This document shows, in pieces, positions 17,215 to 28,000 of a DNA stretch of 64,000 bases (positions within the stretch are counted from its first letter, which is position 1; the number at the start of each line of letters is the position of its first letter). The notes under the pieces were generated by a model. It ran no database searches, was not told the DNA's origin, and saw nothing but the letters and a program-made list of their open reading frames with translations. The position numbers and the translations under genes are program-made. Source of the DNA: SIG437 sp045648985 (GTDB lineage Bacteria > Bacillota > Clostridia > UBA1381 > UBA9506); NCBI GenBank assembly GCA_045648985.1, contig JAZROZ010000002.1, forward strand, positions 1 to 64,000, written 5' to 3'.

Positions 17215-17910
17215 ATGCCGTATTTTTATTTTGATTATTCCTATATAGTGTACGTTTTGCCGGCTTTAATAATTTCAATGATAGCGCAAATGGCAGTAAA
17301 ACGTACGTTTAATAAATACAGTAATGTGTTTTCCTCAAAAAATATGCAGGCAAAAGATGTCACAAGACGTATTTTAGATTCAGCAGGTCTAAACGACATA
17401 AGAATAGAAAGAATAGCAGGGAGCTTAACTGACCACTTTGACCCAAAAGCTAAAGTGATAAGACTTTCTGATACGGTAGCAAACAGTACTTCAGTTGCAG
17501 CTATCGGTGTTGCCGCACACGAAGCAGGGCATGCAATTCAGCACGGAGTCAGCTATCTTCCAATAAAGCTAAGAAATGCCTTTGTGCCTGTTGCAAATAT
17601 CGGCTCTAGGCTTTCGATGCCGCTTATTCTGCTTGGACTTGTAATGTCATTTGAGCCACTCGTGATGTTTGGCATAATACTGTTTTCAGCAATTGTGCTT
17701 TTTCAGCTTATAACACTCCCTGTAGAGCTTAACGCAAGCAAAAGGGCAGGAAATCTCCTCTATAGTATGGGGATATTGACAAAAGAAGAGTGCACAGGTG
17801 CAAAAAAGGTACTCTCTGCTGCGGCGATGACATATCTGGCATCAGCACTCGTTGCAATTATGCAGCTACTCCGGCTTCTTTCAATTTTTGGCGGAAGAAG
17901 ACGTGACTAA
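17215..17910 (+). CDS. yugP: YugP-type neutral zinc metallopeptidase
   Basis: A 231-residue membrane protein of the zinc peptidase family that includes Bacillus YugP. An N-terminal hydrophobic helix (VYVLPALIISMIAQMAV) is followed by the catalytic HEAGHAIQH at residues 102-110, and by two or three hydrophobic segments (LILLGLVMSFEPLVMFGIIL). The ELNASKRA motif may supply the third zinc ligand. Its substrate is not known, but it probably degrades membrane proteins. AAGGAGG precedes the ATG. It sits 26 bp after trxB, in the nrdD transcript, with no obvious functional link to dNTP synthesis. Confidence 0.88.
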   Translation: MPYFYFDYSYIVYVLPALIISMIAQMAVKRTFNKYSNVFSSKNMQAKDVTRRILDSAGLNDIRIERIAGSLTDHFDPKAKVIRLSDTVANSTSVAAIGVAAHEAGHAIQHGVSYLPIKLRNAFVPVANIGSRLSMPLILLGLVMSFEPLVMFGIILFSAIVLFQLITLPVELNASKRAGNLLYSMGILTKEECTGAKKVLSAAAMTYLASALVAIMQLLRLLSIFGGRRRD

Positions 17911-17945
17911 TATATTTACAAACATTGAAAGGACAGGATTATTTT

Positions 17946-18683
17946 ATGAAAGCAATCGTTTTAGGAGCAGGCAAAGGAAAAAGACTTCAGTCAGAAAAGT
18001 TTCAGCTTCCAAAGGTTTTAAGACAGGCAAACGGAAGAGGGCTTATAGAATATGCGCTTGACAGTATTGATTTTATTGATAAAAAAGATACAGTAATCGT
18101 TGTAGGCTACAAAAAAGAAGCAGTTATTGAAGCACTTTCTTCAGAGTATCTTTTCTCAGAGCAGGCAGAGCAGCTGGGCACAGGTCACGCTGTAAACTGT
18201 GCAAAAGAGCATTTTGAAGACTACGACGGTGACGTGCTTATAATCTATGGCGATATGCCACTCTTTACAAAAAAGACATTTGAAAAGATTATCGAGCATC
18301 ATAAGAAAGAAAATGCAGATTGTACTGTTATGACCGCATTTGTCGACAATCCGCCTGCATACGGCAGAATTGTAAGAGATGAAAACGGCAATTTAGCGGA
18401 CGTAATCGAAACTAAAGACTGCAACGAAGAACAGCTAAAGATTACAGAATTAAACATAGGTGTTTATGTTTTCAAATCTAAATTATTATTTGAAAATTTG
18501 GCATCCCTAAAAAACAATAATGCACAGGGCGAATACTACTTAACAGACGTGCCGAAAATCCTTGTAAAGAAAGGCCATAAGGTGTCAATCTGTTCAGTTG
18601 ATGACAACACAGAAATATTTGGTGTTAATACTCAGGAAGAGCTAGAATTCTGCGAAAAAGAGTTATTGAAAAGACAGGCATAG
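17946..18683 (+). CDS. Stand-alone GlmU-like nucleotidyltransferase
   Basis: A 245-residue sugar-phosphate nucleotidyltransferase. It begins with the nucleotide-binding signature AIVLGAGKGKRLQ and PKVL, and carries the GlmU pyrophosphorylase signatures EQLGTGHAV, IYGDMPLF and a late NAQGEYYLTDV. This is the N-terminal half of GlmU, which makes UDP-N-acetylglucosamine from GlcNAc-1-phosphate. The left-handed beta-helix acetyltransferase half (a further ~200 residues) is absent: the frame stops and the next gene is an SLH protein. It may therefore be a separate paralogue, or the acetyltransferase may be encoded elsewhere. The ATG at 17946 is chosen since the fold begins there, with AAAGGA about 12 bases ahead. 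Confidence 0.82.
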   Translation: MKAIVLGAGKGKRLQSEKFQLPKVLRQANGRGLIEYALDSIDFIDKKDTVIVVGYKKEAVIEALSSEYLFSEQAEQLGTGHAVNCAKEHFEDYDGDVLIIYGDMPLFTKKTFEKIIEHHKKENADCTVMTAFVDNPPAYGRIVRDENGNLADVIETKDCNEEQLKITELNIGVYVFKSKLLFENLASLKNNNAQGEYYLTDVPKILVKKGHKVSICSVDDNTEIFGVNTQEELEFCEKELLKRQA

Positions 18684-18721
18684 ACAAAATATTATATTTC
18701 TGTAACAAAACACCAAAAATA

Positions 18722-18750
18722 TTGAAAAAACAAATAAAATAATGTATAAT
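18722..18750 (+). promoter_or_regulatory. Promoter for the SLH gene at 18807
   Basis: TTGAAA (18722-18727) and a perfect TATAAT (18745-18750) are spaced by 17 bp, about 56 bases before the start codon. AGGAGG follows close to the ATG, so strong expression is likely, as for an S-layer-type protein. Confidence 0.85.
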
Positions 18751-18806
18751 ACTAACAAGAGGTTAATTAAATAAAATTAAACTACATACACAGGAGGAAA
18801 TTCACT

Positions 18807-20624
18807 ATGAAAAAAAGAACTCTTTCCCTGCTCATTGCTGTGATTATGATGCTTTCTATGTCATTTTCAGCAATGGCTGCGACATTTACAGATGTAGAAG
18901 AAAATTTCTGGGCGAAAACAGAAATTGAAGCACTTTCAGAAATTGGTGTAATTTCAGGTTATCCTGAAGGAACATTTAAACCAAATGCCAACATCACAAA
19001 AGAAGAAGCAGTTGCTCTTTTTGCAAAGGCGTTGGGTTATAACGAGGAAGCAAATGCAGAGATTGTTTCATTTGCAGCAGAAAAAAATGCTTCACTTTTA
19101 GAAAGCTATTCATCATATGCTTTGGGACAGGCAGCATACCTTTTATATAAAGGTGTTTTGGCAGAAAGCGATGTAGTCGGCTTTATGGCAACAGCAAACA
19201 AAAGTCAGCCTCTTAAGAGATATGAAGCAGCAGTTATGATTGCAAAGGCGTTAGGTGCAGATGTATGGCTTAACACAAATCCTGACTTTGACCTTTCCTA
19301 TGAAGATGCAGCTGAAATTCCCCAGGAAGCTAAAGCATACGTTTATTATGCAGGTGAAAAAGGCATAATGAAAGGTATGGACGAAAAATCATTTGCACCA
19401 GACGGCAACGTAACACGTGCACAGGTTGCTACTATGATTTACAGAATTTTAGATGTAATGAACTTTACATATACAGAGGGTGTTGTAGCTAAAGTAGATA
19501 ACACATTAAATACTTTAACAATGAAAACAATTGACGGAGATACTTTAAGCTATAACGTATCAAAAGAAATCCCTGTAAGAATTAATGGTGAGCTTTCTCA
19601 GATTACACTCCTAGAAGCAGGCCTTGAGGTTATAATGACAAGAACCGATGTTGGTCTCTTTGCACTCGATGCAATAAAAGTAATCCCTGACGAAACAATC
19701 ACAGGTATCTATAAAGGAAAGATAACAGATACAAATGCTACAACAGTTAAAATTGCAGCTTTCGACACAGGTGTTGTAACATCCTACAAGCTTTCTTCTG
19801 CAGTAGCAATCACATATAAAGGCCAGCCGGGCGCAATTACATCATATACTGTAAACGACTATGTTAAAGCTGAAGTCAAAGGCGGCGAAATTGCTGTAAT
19901 TGATGCAGAGCCAAAGAATGTTTTAGTTGAAGGCTTAATCGTTGATGCAATTGAATTTACACCTGATGTAACACTTAAATTAAGAACTAAGGATAATGAA
20001 GTTTTAAGCTACGCAGTAAAGAGTGGTGCATCACTTAAGAGAAATAACAAATCAGTTGACTTTGACGAATTGGCAATCGGTGATTCAGTTAACGTAACAC
20101 TTGAATATGGCTTAGTTTCATCAGTGGTTGCAGTTGGAACAGATAAAAACGTTTCAGGCGAAGTTGAAGAAATCACAATTTCAAAAAATACATCATACAT
20201 AACTGTAAACACAGGAAATAAATCAGCAAAATATGCGCTCAGCCGTGATGCACAGATTAAGCTTGACGGAAAAGAAGCTACAATCTACGATATAAGACTT
20301 GGTGCACAGGTTTCATTTAAAGCAACAAGCAGCACAATCACAGCACTTACAGTTGAGTCTGTGGCAGTAAGCTCACAGGTAACAGGTACAATAAAGCTTG
20401 TTAATTCATCATACGGAATGATTGTTGTAGAAGCAGTTGAAGCATCAGGCAATATATCTGAAAAACAGATTTTCGTAAAGAGCACAGTTAAAATCTTAGA
20501 TGCAAACGACGGAAAAGTAAAAGCCGTTAAAGACTTAGCTGTTGGACAGTCAATTATGGCTGCGATTACTGAAAATACAGGTATATTAGAAGCTACATCA
20601 ATTATGATATTAGCAGCACAGTAA
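18807..20624 (+). CDS. SLH-domain surface protein with beta-rich repeats (S-layer-like)
   Basis: A 605-residue exported protein. The signal peptide (1-25, cleavage near SAMAA) is followed by three N-terminal SLH repeats at about 26-77 (VISGYPEGTFKPNANITKEE), 95-150 and 165-225 (GIMKGMDEKSFAPDGNVTRA). The rest (about 235-605) is a chain of short beta-rich modules with repeated Val/Thr strands (TITGIYKGKITDTNATTVKI, SGEVEEITISKNTSYITVNT, TGTIKLVNSSYGMIVVE), low in Trp and Cys. SLH first then a beta stalk is the architecture of many S-layer and surface-anchored proteins. It has its own consensus promoter and a strong terminator, so it is a single-gene unit at the head of the secreted-protein run. 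Confidence 0.88.
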   Translation: MKKRTLSLLIAVIMMLSMSFSAMAATFTDVEENFWAKTEIEALSEIGVISGYPEGTFKPNANITKEEAVALFAKALGYNEEANAEIVSFAAEKNASLLESYSSYALGQAAYLLYKGVLAESDVVGFMATANKSQPLKRYEAAVMIAKALGADVWLNTNPDFDLSYEDAAEIPQEAKAYVYYAGEKGIMKGMDEKSFAPDGNVTRAQVATMIYRILDVMNFTYTEGVVAKVDNTLNTLTMKTIDGDTLSYNVSKEIPVRINGELSQITLLEAGLEVIMTRTDVGLFALDAIKVIPDETITGIYKGKITDTNATTVKIAAFDTGVVTSYKLSSAVAITYKGQPGAITSYTVNDYVKAEVKGGEIAVIDAEPKNVLVEGLIVDAIEFTPDVTLKLRTKDNEVLSYAVKSGASLKRNNKSVDFDELAIGDSVNVTLEYGLVSSVVAVGTDKNVSGEVEEITISKNTSYITVNTGNKSAKYALSRDAQIKLDGKEATIYDIRLGAQVSFKATSSTITALTVESVAVSSQVTGTIKLVNSSYGMIVVEAVEASGNISEKQIFVKSTVKILDANDGKVKAVKDLAVGQSIMAAITENTGILEATSIMILAAQ

Positions 20625-20666
20625 AATAATACGATTTAAAACTCAAAGAAAATTAAATATCAGCCG

Positions 20667-20707
20667 GAAGTGAGTTCGACATAAGACGAGCTCACTTCTT
20701 TTTTTTG
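20667..20707 (+). terminator. Terminator after the SLH gene at 18807
   Basis: A 12-bp stem (20667-20678 with 20687-20698, one G-T pair) is followed by eight or nine T residues. The rest of the 311-bp gap to 20936 holds only the possible promoter and repeats at 20838-20874. Confidence 0.9.
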
Positions 20708-20837
20708 CCGCTTCCTTGTTGTATTTAACTAATAAAAGAGCAATTTTATTAAAAAATATTAACAGATTTTATAGAAAAAAGTCAATATTGTTTTATTATC
20801 AGTCAAAATCCTTATAGAAATAAGAAAAAATTTATTA

Positions 20838-20874
20838 TATAATGTTACTATAGTGTTACTATAACGTTACAATG
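20838..20874 (+). promoter_or_regulatory. TATAAT element followed by three direct repeats in 11-bp phase
   Basis: TATAAT at 20838-20843 is followed by GTTACTATA at 20844 and 20855 and GTTACAATG at 20866, each start 11 bp from the last. This puts three copies on one DNA face around the expected transcription start of the first beta-helix gene. A cooperative regulator binding site is the simplest reading. The -35 match (TAGAAA, 17 bp upstream) is weak, which would fit an activated promoter. Confidence 0.5.
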
Positions 20875-20935
20875 AGGAATTGTTGTAAATATATTAGTCA
20901 GACTGTAAAATAATTTTTTTGGAGGAAAAGGTATT

Positions 20936-23900
20936 ATGAAAACAAAAATATTTTTCAGAATAATTGCAATGGTGCTGACACTTTTTATGTGCTTTAGCAC
21001 ACTACCTGTTTGGGCAGACATATATTCACCGGGTCCTACAGAATATGAGCTTGACAAAAGCCTGCTGCTTGAGTCAAATGAAGTAACCATATCAGAAGGT
21101 AAGCTTATACTCTCTGCAGGCGGAAGTGTGAAGTTTGATTTGCTTTTGCCGTTTGTATCCGATTCACTTACAATTACATATGAAGCAATTACAAAAGACA
21201 CAGCTCTTTCAATAGCTACAGATGAGCATAGCTACAGCACAACACTTTTGGCAAGTGCTACAACCAATACTGTTGCAATAACTGAACTTTTAGGAAGCAA
21301 CACTATAACACTTACGGCAAATGGAGCTGTGACAATCACAAGTGTTTTATTTAATAAGATTAACGAAAACTATAGCGACAAAAACTCAGCAGACATTCCT
21401 TTAACTGACTATGAGTATGCAACACTTACTTCAGTTATCTTTAAAGATGATGCTGCTGCATTAAAAACACGCGGTGCAGTGCAACACTTAGACATCGAAA
21501 ATATACGTCTGACACCTATGAATATAGACGGCAGACTTTATGTGCCTTTTACAAAGCTTGCTGAAAGCTTGGGATATTACTGTGAAGACTATCCTGACAA
21601 AGCATATATCTATATGGCAGGGGAAACAGAGTCTTTAGCTTTAATAGGCGGAAAAGGATATATAGAATCTGATGAAAGCGGAAAAACAGATTTTTCACTC
21701 AGTGTAATCTATAAAGGAGATAAAACATGGGTGCCTGTTCGTGCCCTTGCTGAAGCACTCGGCTTTGCAGTAGAGTATAAAGATGGATTTGTTGTAATTG
21801 ATGACAGACTCACAGCAAAAAATGTTATCGAAGATGAAACAATTTTTGCAGAGCTTGCTACCCAGTTCAGTGCATATATTCCTGGAGATACTGTAGAGGG
21901 AAAAACATATTACGTAGATGGAAATGCTGCAAACAACTCAAGCCTCGGAACACAAGAAGCTCCGTTTTTAACAATTCAGGAAGCTGCTGATGTTGCTAAA
22001 GCAGGCGACACAGTTATAATTCACGCAGGAACATACAGAGAAACAGTTACATTTGATAAAAATGATGGTACTGCTCTTAATCCTATCACATTCAAATCAG
22101 CGGGAGATGGAGATGTTATAATTTCAGCACTCGATAAGCTTACAGGCTTTACTGCATATGAAGGAGATATTATAAAGGCATCTGTTCCAACTGACTTAGG
22201 CTTTGGACGCAATCAGCTTTTCTATAAAGGAGAGGCTTTAAATGCAGGCAGACACCCAAATAGTGATAAAACAGGTGTTGTTCCATATCCTGAAGGTGTA
22301 CCCGAAGGCGTATATGCTACAAGGGGTGACATCCGTATTACCCAAGAGGGCGGAAACATTGCATATAGTGACAGCGGCTTATTAGATCAGGATGAAGCCA
22401 ACTACTGGAAAGGCGGAACATTCGTCACCTTAAAGGGTCAGGGCTGGAGCTTAGCATCAGGTGAGATTATAGCATCCCAGAAAGGTCAGATAACACTTGC
22501 TGACCACACAGGCACAAAATCATATAATCTCGGCTTAGTAGGTTCACCAACACATGACGGTGCTAAGTTTTATAAAAAGGTAACCGATTCCGACTATGGC
22601 TACATCACAAACCACTTAAACACAGTTGATAGTGAAGGCGAGTGGTTTATGGATTCCGATGAAGACATTATGTATGTGATTCCACCTGAAAATGCAAATC
22701 CCGAAACAGATTTTGAAGTTAAGCAGCGTCAGCTTTGTATCGACCTTCGCGGAAGAAAATATATTATAATAGATGGAATTGACACAATCGGCGGCGGAAT
22801 AACAATGTCGGGCGACTCGACAGAGGGCTGCGTATTAAATGATGGCGAGTTTAGATATATAGCACATCATAGCGTGCTTTTAGACCAGTCAAATTATGCT
22901 ATGACATCAGGCGAAGAGCTCTTTTCTCTTGAAACAATGAAAGCCGGTGAGGCGGGCATTTGCATAGCGGGTAAAAATAATGCGATTGTGAATTCTAAAA
23001 TCGATTACAGCTCAGCAACAGGTATTAATTTATTAGGTAAATATCACTATATAAACAATAATATCATATCAAACACATCATACTCAGGTGCATATCCGGG
23101 CGGAATCTATGTTTTGCCTGATTTGTCAAAGGGCGAGGCAGCAGCTGATGAGGTTTTTGGCGGACATTTTATTACATATAATACACTCAGTAACGCAGGC
23201 AGAAGCCTGATATTGCTCTGCTCAACAGTAGATGATGTTGTGTTAGCTGCAGTACCTGTTGAAATTGCATATAACAGAATATATAATGGTGCGCTATCAT
23301 CGCGTGACACCGGCATCACATATGAATACGGCTTTACAGGCGGTAACGATAAATCAAAAACGAGAATGCATCATAACTTCATTTATAATCCGGGCTATAA
23401 AGATGCTGCGGGCCCTGCATTGATGATGCTTTATCATGACGATATGGTAGCTGCAAGAGAGACATATAACAACGTACTTTACTACGAAGAAGCAGACAAA
23501 ACACCTCTTAATCAGATATTTGTTCATGATACAAAAAATGCAGTAATAAGAGACAGAAACAACTCTGAGCTTGGATATCTGTATGGTGGCGAAGCTGACA
23601 TTACAAGAAGTGACTTCCCGGGTGCAAGACGTTTTTCACCTGGTGCTGACCACGATAGCTATGCACGTTCATTAGATAGCTATAACGACTTAAAGGCAGA
23701 CTCAGGTCTGTATTATCCTGATGCAGTATCTCAAGACTCAAAAACATACACATTTGAAAATGTAAATATAGAGCAGGATGTAAGAACCGAAATCGGTCTT
23801 TATATGAACCGCAAAGTAGGCAGCTCAGACTTATTGACTGTGACAACAAGAGTTTATGACCAGAACAATACTTTAGTAAACACAACAAAGCTCTATAACG

Positions 23901-24967
23901 AGGCTACAACAAGTAAATTCTATGTTTATGACCTTCACAAAGGCATCTCGGTTGTTGAGCCGATGGATAGCGGTATATATAACATAGAGATAGAGTTCAG
24001 CGACAGCACGGTAGACTTAAATAAGATTATTGTAGAGAGCTTTGATGCAAACTATGACAATTTATATACACGCGAAATGGAAGAAGCAGGAATTGTAGGC
24101 TATCTCCCTGCATCATCGACAGAAGCAAGCGGGCAAGAAACAGTAACCTTTGAAAATGTCTATATTGAAAGCGGAAAGAAAATAATTTTAGATACGCACG
24201 TGACACGTGATTGCGACCCAGGTACACAGGTTGAGCTGACAGCAGAGATTTATAACAGCTCAGGAACAAAAGTAGATACTGTTTCACTTGTAAACGTCTT
24301 CAAACATTCACAGTATAACACATTCGAGGCACTCAGCGGCAAGATTGCACTCCCTGAGCTTGCGACAAGCGGAAACTATAAGGTAGTGATTAAGCTTTCT
24401 GACACTTATTCAAAAGTGCTCCGACTTGTAGCAGAAGAAGCAAGTGGTGTATATGAAAACCTGTTCAATGAAAATGTATATCTTGGCGGCTCGTTTGACT
24501 CATGGGCTCATAACCCTGCTTTAAACACAGGATATAGCATAACTAGTGCCGCTGGTAGTATTGAACCTGAAAACATTGAAAAATATCTCCATTATTCCGC
24601 AACGGTCTGTAGAAGCCATATCATAACCTACGAAGACAGACAGGTAGCAAGCGATTCTAACTATTTAAGAATCACAACCTCAGCAGGCAGCACCAGCTGC
24701 GGTGGAACTGTCAAGCTTTATGTAGATAAATATAGCAAGTATTCTCCGAGCAGCTATACTCCGATTGCCACATGGGTGATAGAAAATACTTCGTGGAAAC
24801 CAAAGGCAAAATACGTTGAGCTTAGTACAGAGCTTTTAGCAGGAGAGCATACGTTCTATTTAGTATTTGAAGCAGACAGTAACACAAAGGCTGCAACATT
24901 ATGGAACTTCAGCTTCTGTAATGAAGCCTGGGATGGCGAATCTTTAAGCGAGCTTAACGCACAGTAA
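20936..24967 (+). CDS. Secreted right-handed beta-helix protein with stalk domain, paralogue 1
   Basis: A 1343-residue exported protein. A signal peptide (cleavage near VWA) is followed by a beta-rich N-terminal domain (about 30-170). Next come two copper-amine-oxidase-N-like stalk motifs (GRLYVPFTKLAESLGYYCED and TWVPVRALAEALGFAVEYKD, about 190-295). From about 330 there is a DUF1565/right-handed parallel beta-helix region (APFLTIQEAADVAKAGDTVI, IIHAGTYRETV) as in polysaccharide lyases and depolymerases. The C-terminal third repeats a sandwich module (YTFENVNIEQDVR, then VTFENVYIESGKK). There is no SLH repeat, so retention at the cell would need another partner. The next gene is its tandem paralogue. 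The substrate is unknown; a plant or mucus polysaccharide is a guess. GGAGG precedes the ATG. Confidence 0.8.
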   Translation: MKTKIFFRIIAMVLTLFMCFSTLPVWADIYSPGPTEYELDKSLLLESNEVTISEGKLILSAGGSVKFDLLLPFVSDSLTITYEAITKDTALSIATDEHSYSTTLLASATTNTVAITELLGSNTITLTANGAVTITSVLFNKINENYSDKNSADIPLTDYEYATLTSVIFKDDAAALKTRGAVQHLDIENIRLTPMNIDGRLYVPFTKLAESLGYYCEDYPDKAYIYMAGETESLALIGGKGYIESDESGKTDFSLSVIYKGDKTWVPVRALAEALGFAVEYKDGFVVIDDRLTAKNVIEDETIFAELATQFSAYIPGDTVEGKTYYVDGNAANNSSLGTQEAPFLTIQEAADVAKAGDTVIIHAGTYRETVTFDKNDGTALNPITFKSAGDGDVIISALDKLTGFTAYEGDIIKASVPTDLGFGRNQLFYKGEALNAGRHPNSDKTGVVPYPEGVPEGVYATRGDIRITQEGGNIAYSDSGLLDQDEANYWKGGTFVTLKGQGWSLASGEIIASQKGQITLADHTGTKSYNLGLVGSPTHDGAKFYKKVTDSDYGYITNHLNTVDSEGEWFMDSDEDIMYVIPPENANPETDFEVKQRQLCIDLRGRKYIIIDGIDTIGGGITMSGDSTEGCVLNDGEFRYIAHHSVLLDQSNYAMTSGEELFSLETMKAGEAGICIAGKNNAIVNSKIDYSSATGINLLGKYHYINNNIISNTSYSGAYPGGIYVLPDLSKGEAAADEVFGGHFITYNTLSNAGRSLILLCSTVDDVVLAAVPVEIAYNRIYNGALSSRDTGITYEYGFTGGNDKSKTRMHHNFIYNPGYKDAAGPALMMLYHDDMVAARETYNNVLYYEEADKTPLNQIFVHDTKNAVIRDRNNSELGYLYGGEADITRSDFPGARRFSPGADHDSYARSLDSYNDLKADSGLYYPDAVSQDSKTYTFENVNIEQDVRTEIGLYMNRKVGSSDLLTVTTRVYDQNNTLVNTTKLYNEATTSKFYVYDLHKGISVVEPMDSGIYNIEIEFSDSTVDLNKIIVESFDANYDNLYTREMEEAGIVGYLPASSTEASGQETVTFENVYIESGKKIILDTHVTRDCDPGTQVELTAEIYNSSGTKVDTVSLVNVFKHSQYNTFEALSGKIALPELATSGNYKVVIKLSDTYSKVLRLVAEEASGVYENLFNENVYLGGSFDSWAHNPALNTGYSITSAAGSIEPENIEKYLHYSATVCRSHIITYEDRQVASDSNYLRITTSAGSTSCGGTVKLYVDKYSKYSPSSYTPIATWVIENTSWKPKAKYVELSTELLAGEHTFYLVFEADSNTKAATLWNFSFCNEAWDGESLSELNAQ

Positions 24968-25052
24968 AATATTAAAAATACCAAAGCATTTTGCTATAGG
25001 TGCAAATGTGTAAAACATAAAGGCAATAAAATGGAAAAGGAGGAAATGCTTT

Positions 25053-28000
25053 ATGAATATTAAGGTATTAAAGAGATTAGTTGCTCTTACATTAATGCTT
25101 TTTTTAAGCATCACATCACTCCCCGCGTTTGCAAATACATATTCAGGCGGGCCGAGAGACAGTGAGCTTGACAGAAGTCTAATGCTAAAAGCCGACAAAG
25201 TATCATTAAACGGCGACATATTAAATTTTGCCGCAGGAGGCACGATTACATTTGATGTGTTGCTGCCGTTTGATACAGCCCAGCTTCAGCTTAAGTATGA
25301 AGCTCCGAAAAAAGATGTAAACCTTAAGGTTTTGATGGACAACAACAGTTATTCTGCTGTACTTTCAAAAGATACAAAGGAAGCAGCTATAGAAATAGAA
25401 GAGCTGAGTGGGAGCCACACCGTAACATTTACATCAGAAAGTTCACTTGTATTAAAGGGAATTAACTTCCACAAGGTTGATGAGCAGTATAATGAAAAAT
25501 GTATTTACATCGCTCCGTTTACGGATTATGATGATGCACTGCTTACGTTAGTTGCCTTAAAATGTAACATCGGTGTTGTTAAAACGAGAAATAATCTTCT
25601 GCGTTGGGACCCCGAAGACATTTTCGTTAATCCTAAAAACATAAACGGAAGCATTTATGTTCCTGCTAAAAAGCTTGCAGAAGCACTGCAGCTTTATTGT
25701 GAAGATTATAGCGACCTTTCCTATTTATATATGCTTGGTGAAACATCATCACTATCAGTAAAGAACGGCAAAGGCTTCTATGAAGATAATGAAACAGGCG
25801 AGCATAGCATCACACTTGACGTTTTATATGAAGATGGCAAGGCTTGGGTGCCTGTAAGAAAGGTTGCAGAGCTTTTCGGACATACAGTTGGCTATCAGGA
25901 CGGATACGTTTTAATCGGCGACAGATTAAGAATAAAAAAAGTTTTTGAAAGCAACTCACTTTTAAAATCACTCAAAAAAGAATTTGACGAATATATCGTT
26001 CCTAATAATAAAGTGACAGGTAAAACATATCACGTTGCACAGACTAAAAAAGCAAGTGATATAAACTCAGGTTCTCTAGAGTATCCATTTTTAACAATCC
26101 AGAAAGCTGCAGATATAGCAGAGGCAGGCGATACAATTATCATTCACGAAGGTACATACAGAGAAATTGTTAAACCTAAAAACGACGGAACATCAATGGC
26201 TCCGATTACCTTCAAAGCAGCCGAAGGCGAAAAGGTTGTAATTTCAGCCTTAGAAAAACTCTCAGGCTTTATTGAATATAAAGGAGATCTCCTCTGTGCA
26301 ACTGCACCGATAGATTTAGGTGACGGAAGAAACCAGATCTTCTATAAAGGCGAGCAGCTCATGGCAGGCAGACATCCAAACGAAGATACAATGCCAGGTG
26401 TGCTTCCATATCCTGAAGAAGTTCCAAAAGGCTTATATGCAACAAAAGGAAACATTCGTGTCACAGACGCGCCAAACGGCGAGATTGCATATAGTGACAC
26501 CGACTTAAATCAGGAAGAAAAAGACTATTGGAAAGGCGGACTCTATGTAACCTTAAAGGGTCAGGGCTGGTCAATAGCAACAGGTGATATCGTGTCATCA
26601 TCTTACGGTCAGCTAAAGCTTACTGACCACGAAGGCACAAAATCATTTAATCTTGGTATTTTAAAACCTGAAAGGCATCCGGGCCGCTCATATTATAAAG
26701 ATGCACACGAGTCCGACTTTGCCTACATCACAAACCACATTAACACGGTTGACATTCCTGGCGAGTGGTATATGAGAGATAATGTTATATTTATGATTCC
26801 GCCAACTGATGCTGACCTTTCAAACGATTTTGAAATCAAACAACGTCAGCTCTGTATTGACCTTCGAGGAAGAAGCTATATAACATTTGACGGCATAGAC
26901 ACAATCGGCGGAAGTATGACGGCTGACCAGGCAACAGGCTGTACACTTTTAAACGGTGAATTTAAAAATATTGCCCACCATACAAGACAGTTAGATGCTT
27001 CTACATATGCTATGTATGTTGAAGAATCAACGTTTTCATATGAGAGCCAGAAGAGTGGTGAAGCAGGCTTCTACTTCGGCGGTTCATATAACGCAATGAT
27101 TAACTGTACAATCGACCAAAGCTCAGCTATAGGTCTTGCTCTTAACGAAAAATATAATTACGTAAGCAATAATGTAATTAAAAACTGTTCATATTCGGGC
27201 GGTTACCCGGGTAATATCAACGTAAGTGTTGATGAAGACAAGGCAAGACAAAACGCTGATGCAATGTTTGGCGGTCACTTCATAACATATAACACATTAT
27301 ATAATGCAGGCCGTCACGTTTACTGTGCACCAGGTGCTACGAGAGCAGACGGAACATATTTTGGTGTATCACCAATAGAATTTGCATATAACAGATGCTT
27401 TAACGGAAGCTTAATGACGCGTGACACAGGTATAATATATGAATACGGTCACGTAGGCGGTAATGACGTAGCAAGAGCTGCTGTGCATCATAACCTTGTG
27501 TATGACATAGGTCATTGGGAAGAGATGAAAAGAAATCTTGTTATGCTCATATACCATGACAACTACACAGTATCAAGAGACACATATTCAAACGTGACAT
27601 ATTATGATGACCCCGAAAGACCGATAGCAGATAATCGTGCAATCTACGTGCAGATTCCAAGAGATACCATGGTAAGATGCAGAAATAACACAATACTTGG
27701 CTTAAGAGCTTACGGCGAGTCAATGCTCCAAAGAGTTGACTATCCCGGCGCCAGATTGTTCACAGGCGGTGCTGACCACGGCGAATATGCTTTGAAATAT
27801 ATGAAAAACTATGAATCTCACGATTCGGGTGCTTACCAGAACTTCCCTGTAAGTGTAAAGACAAATGAGGAAGCGGGCACAGAAACATATAAGTTTAAAG
27901 ATGTTGAAATCGAGGGCGGTAGCCATACAGTTTTAACATATTATATGGGACGCGAGACAAAAGCACCTGAAAGCTTTGTTGCAAAAGCAAGAGTTTATGA

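Noticed and set aside
20844..20874. Short tandem repeats as a CRISPR array
   Set aside because: Units are 9 bp with 2-bp gaps, only three copies; no spacers and no cas genes. Treated as a possible operator.
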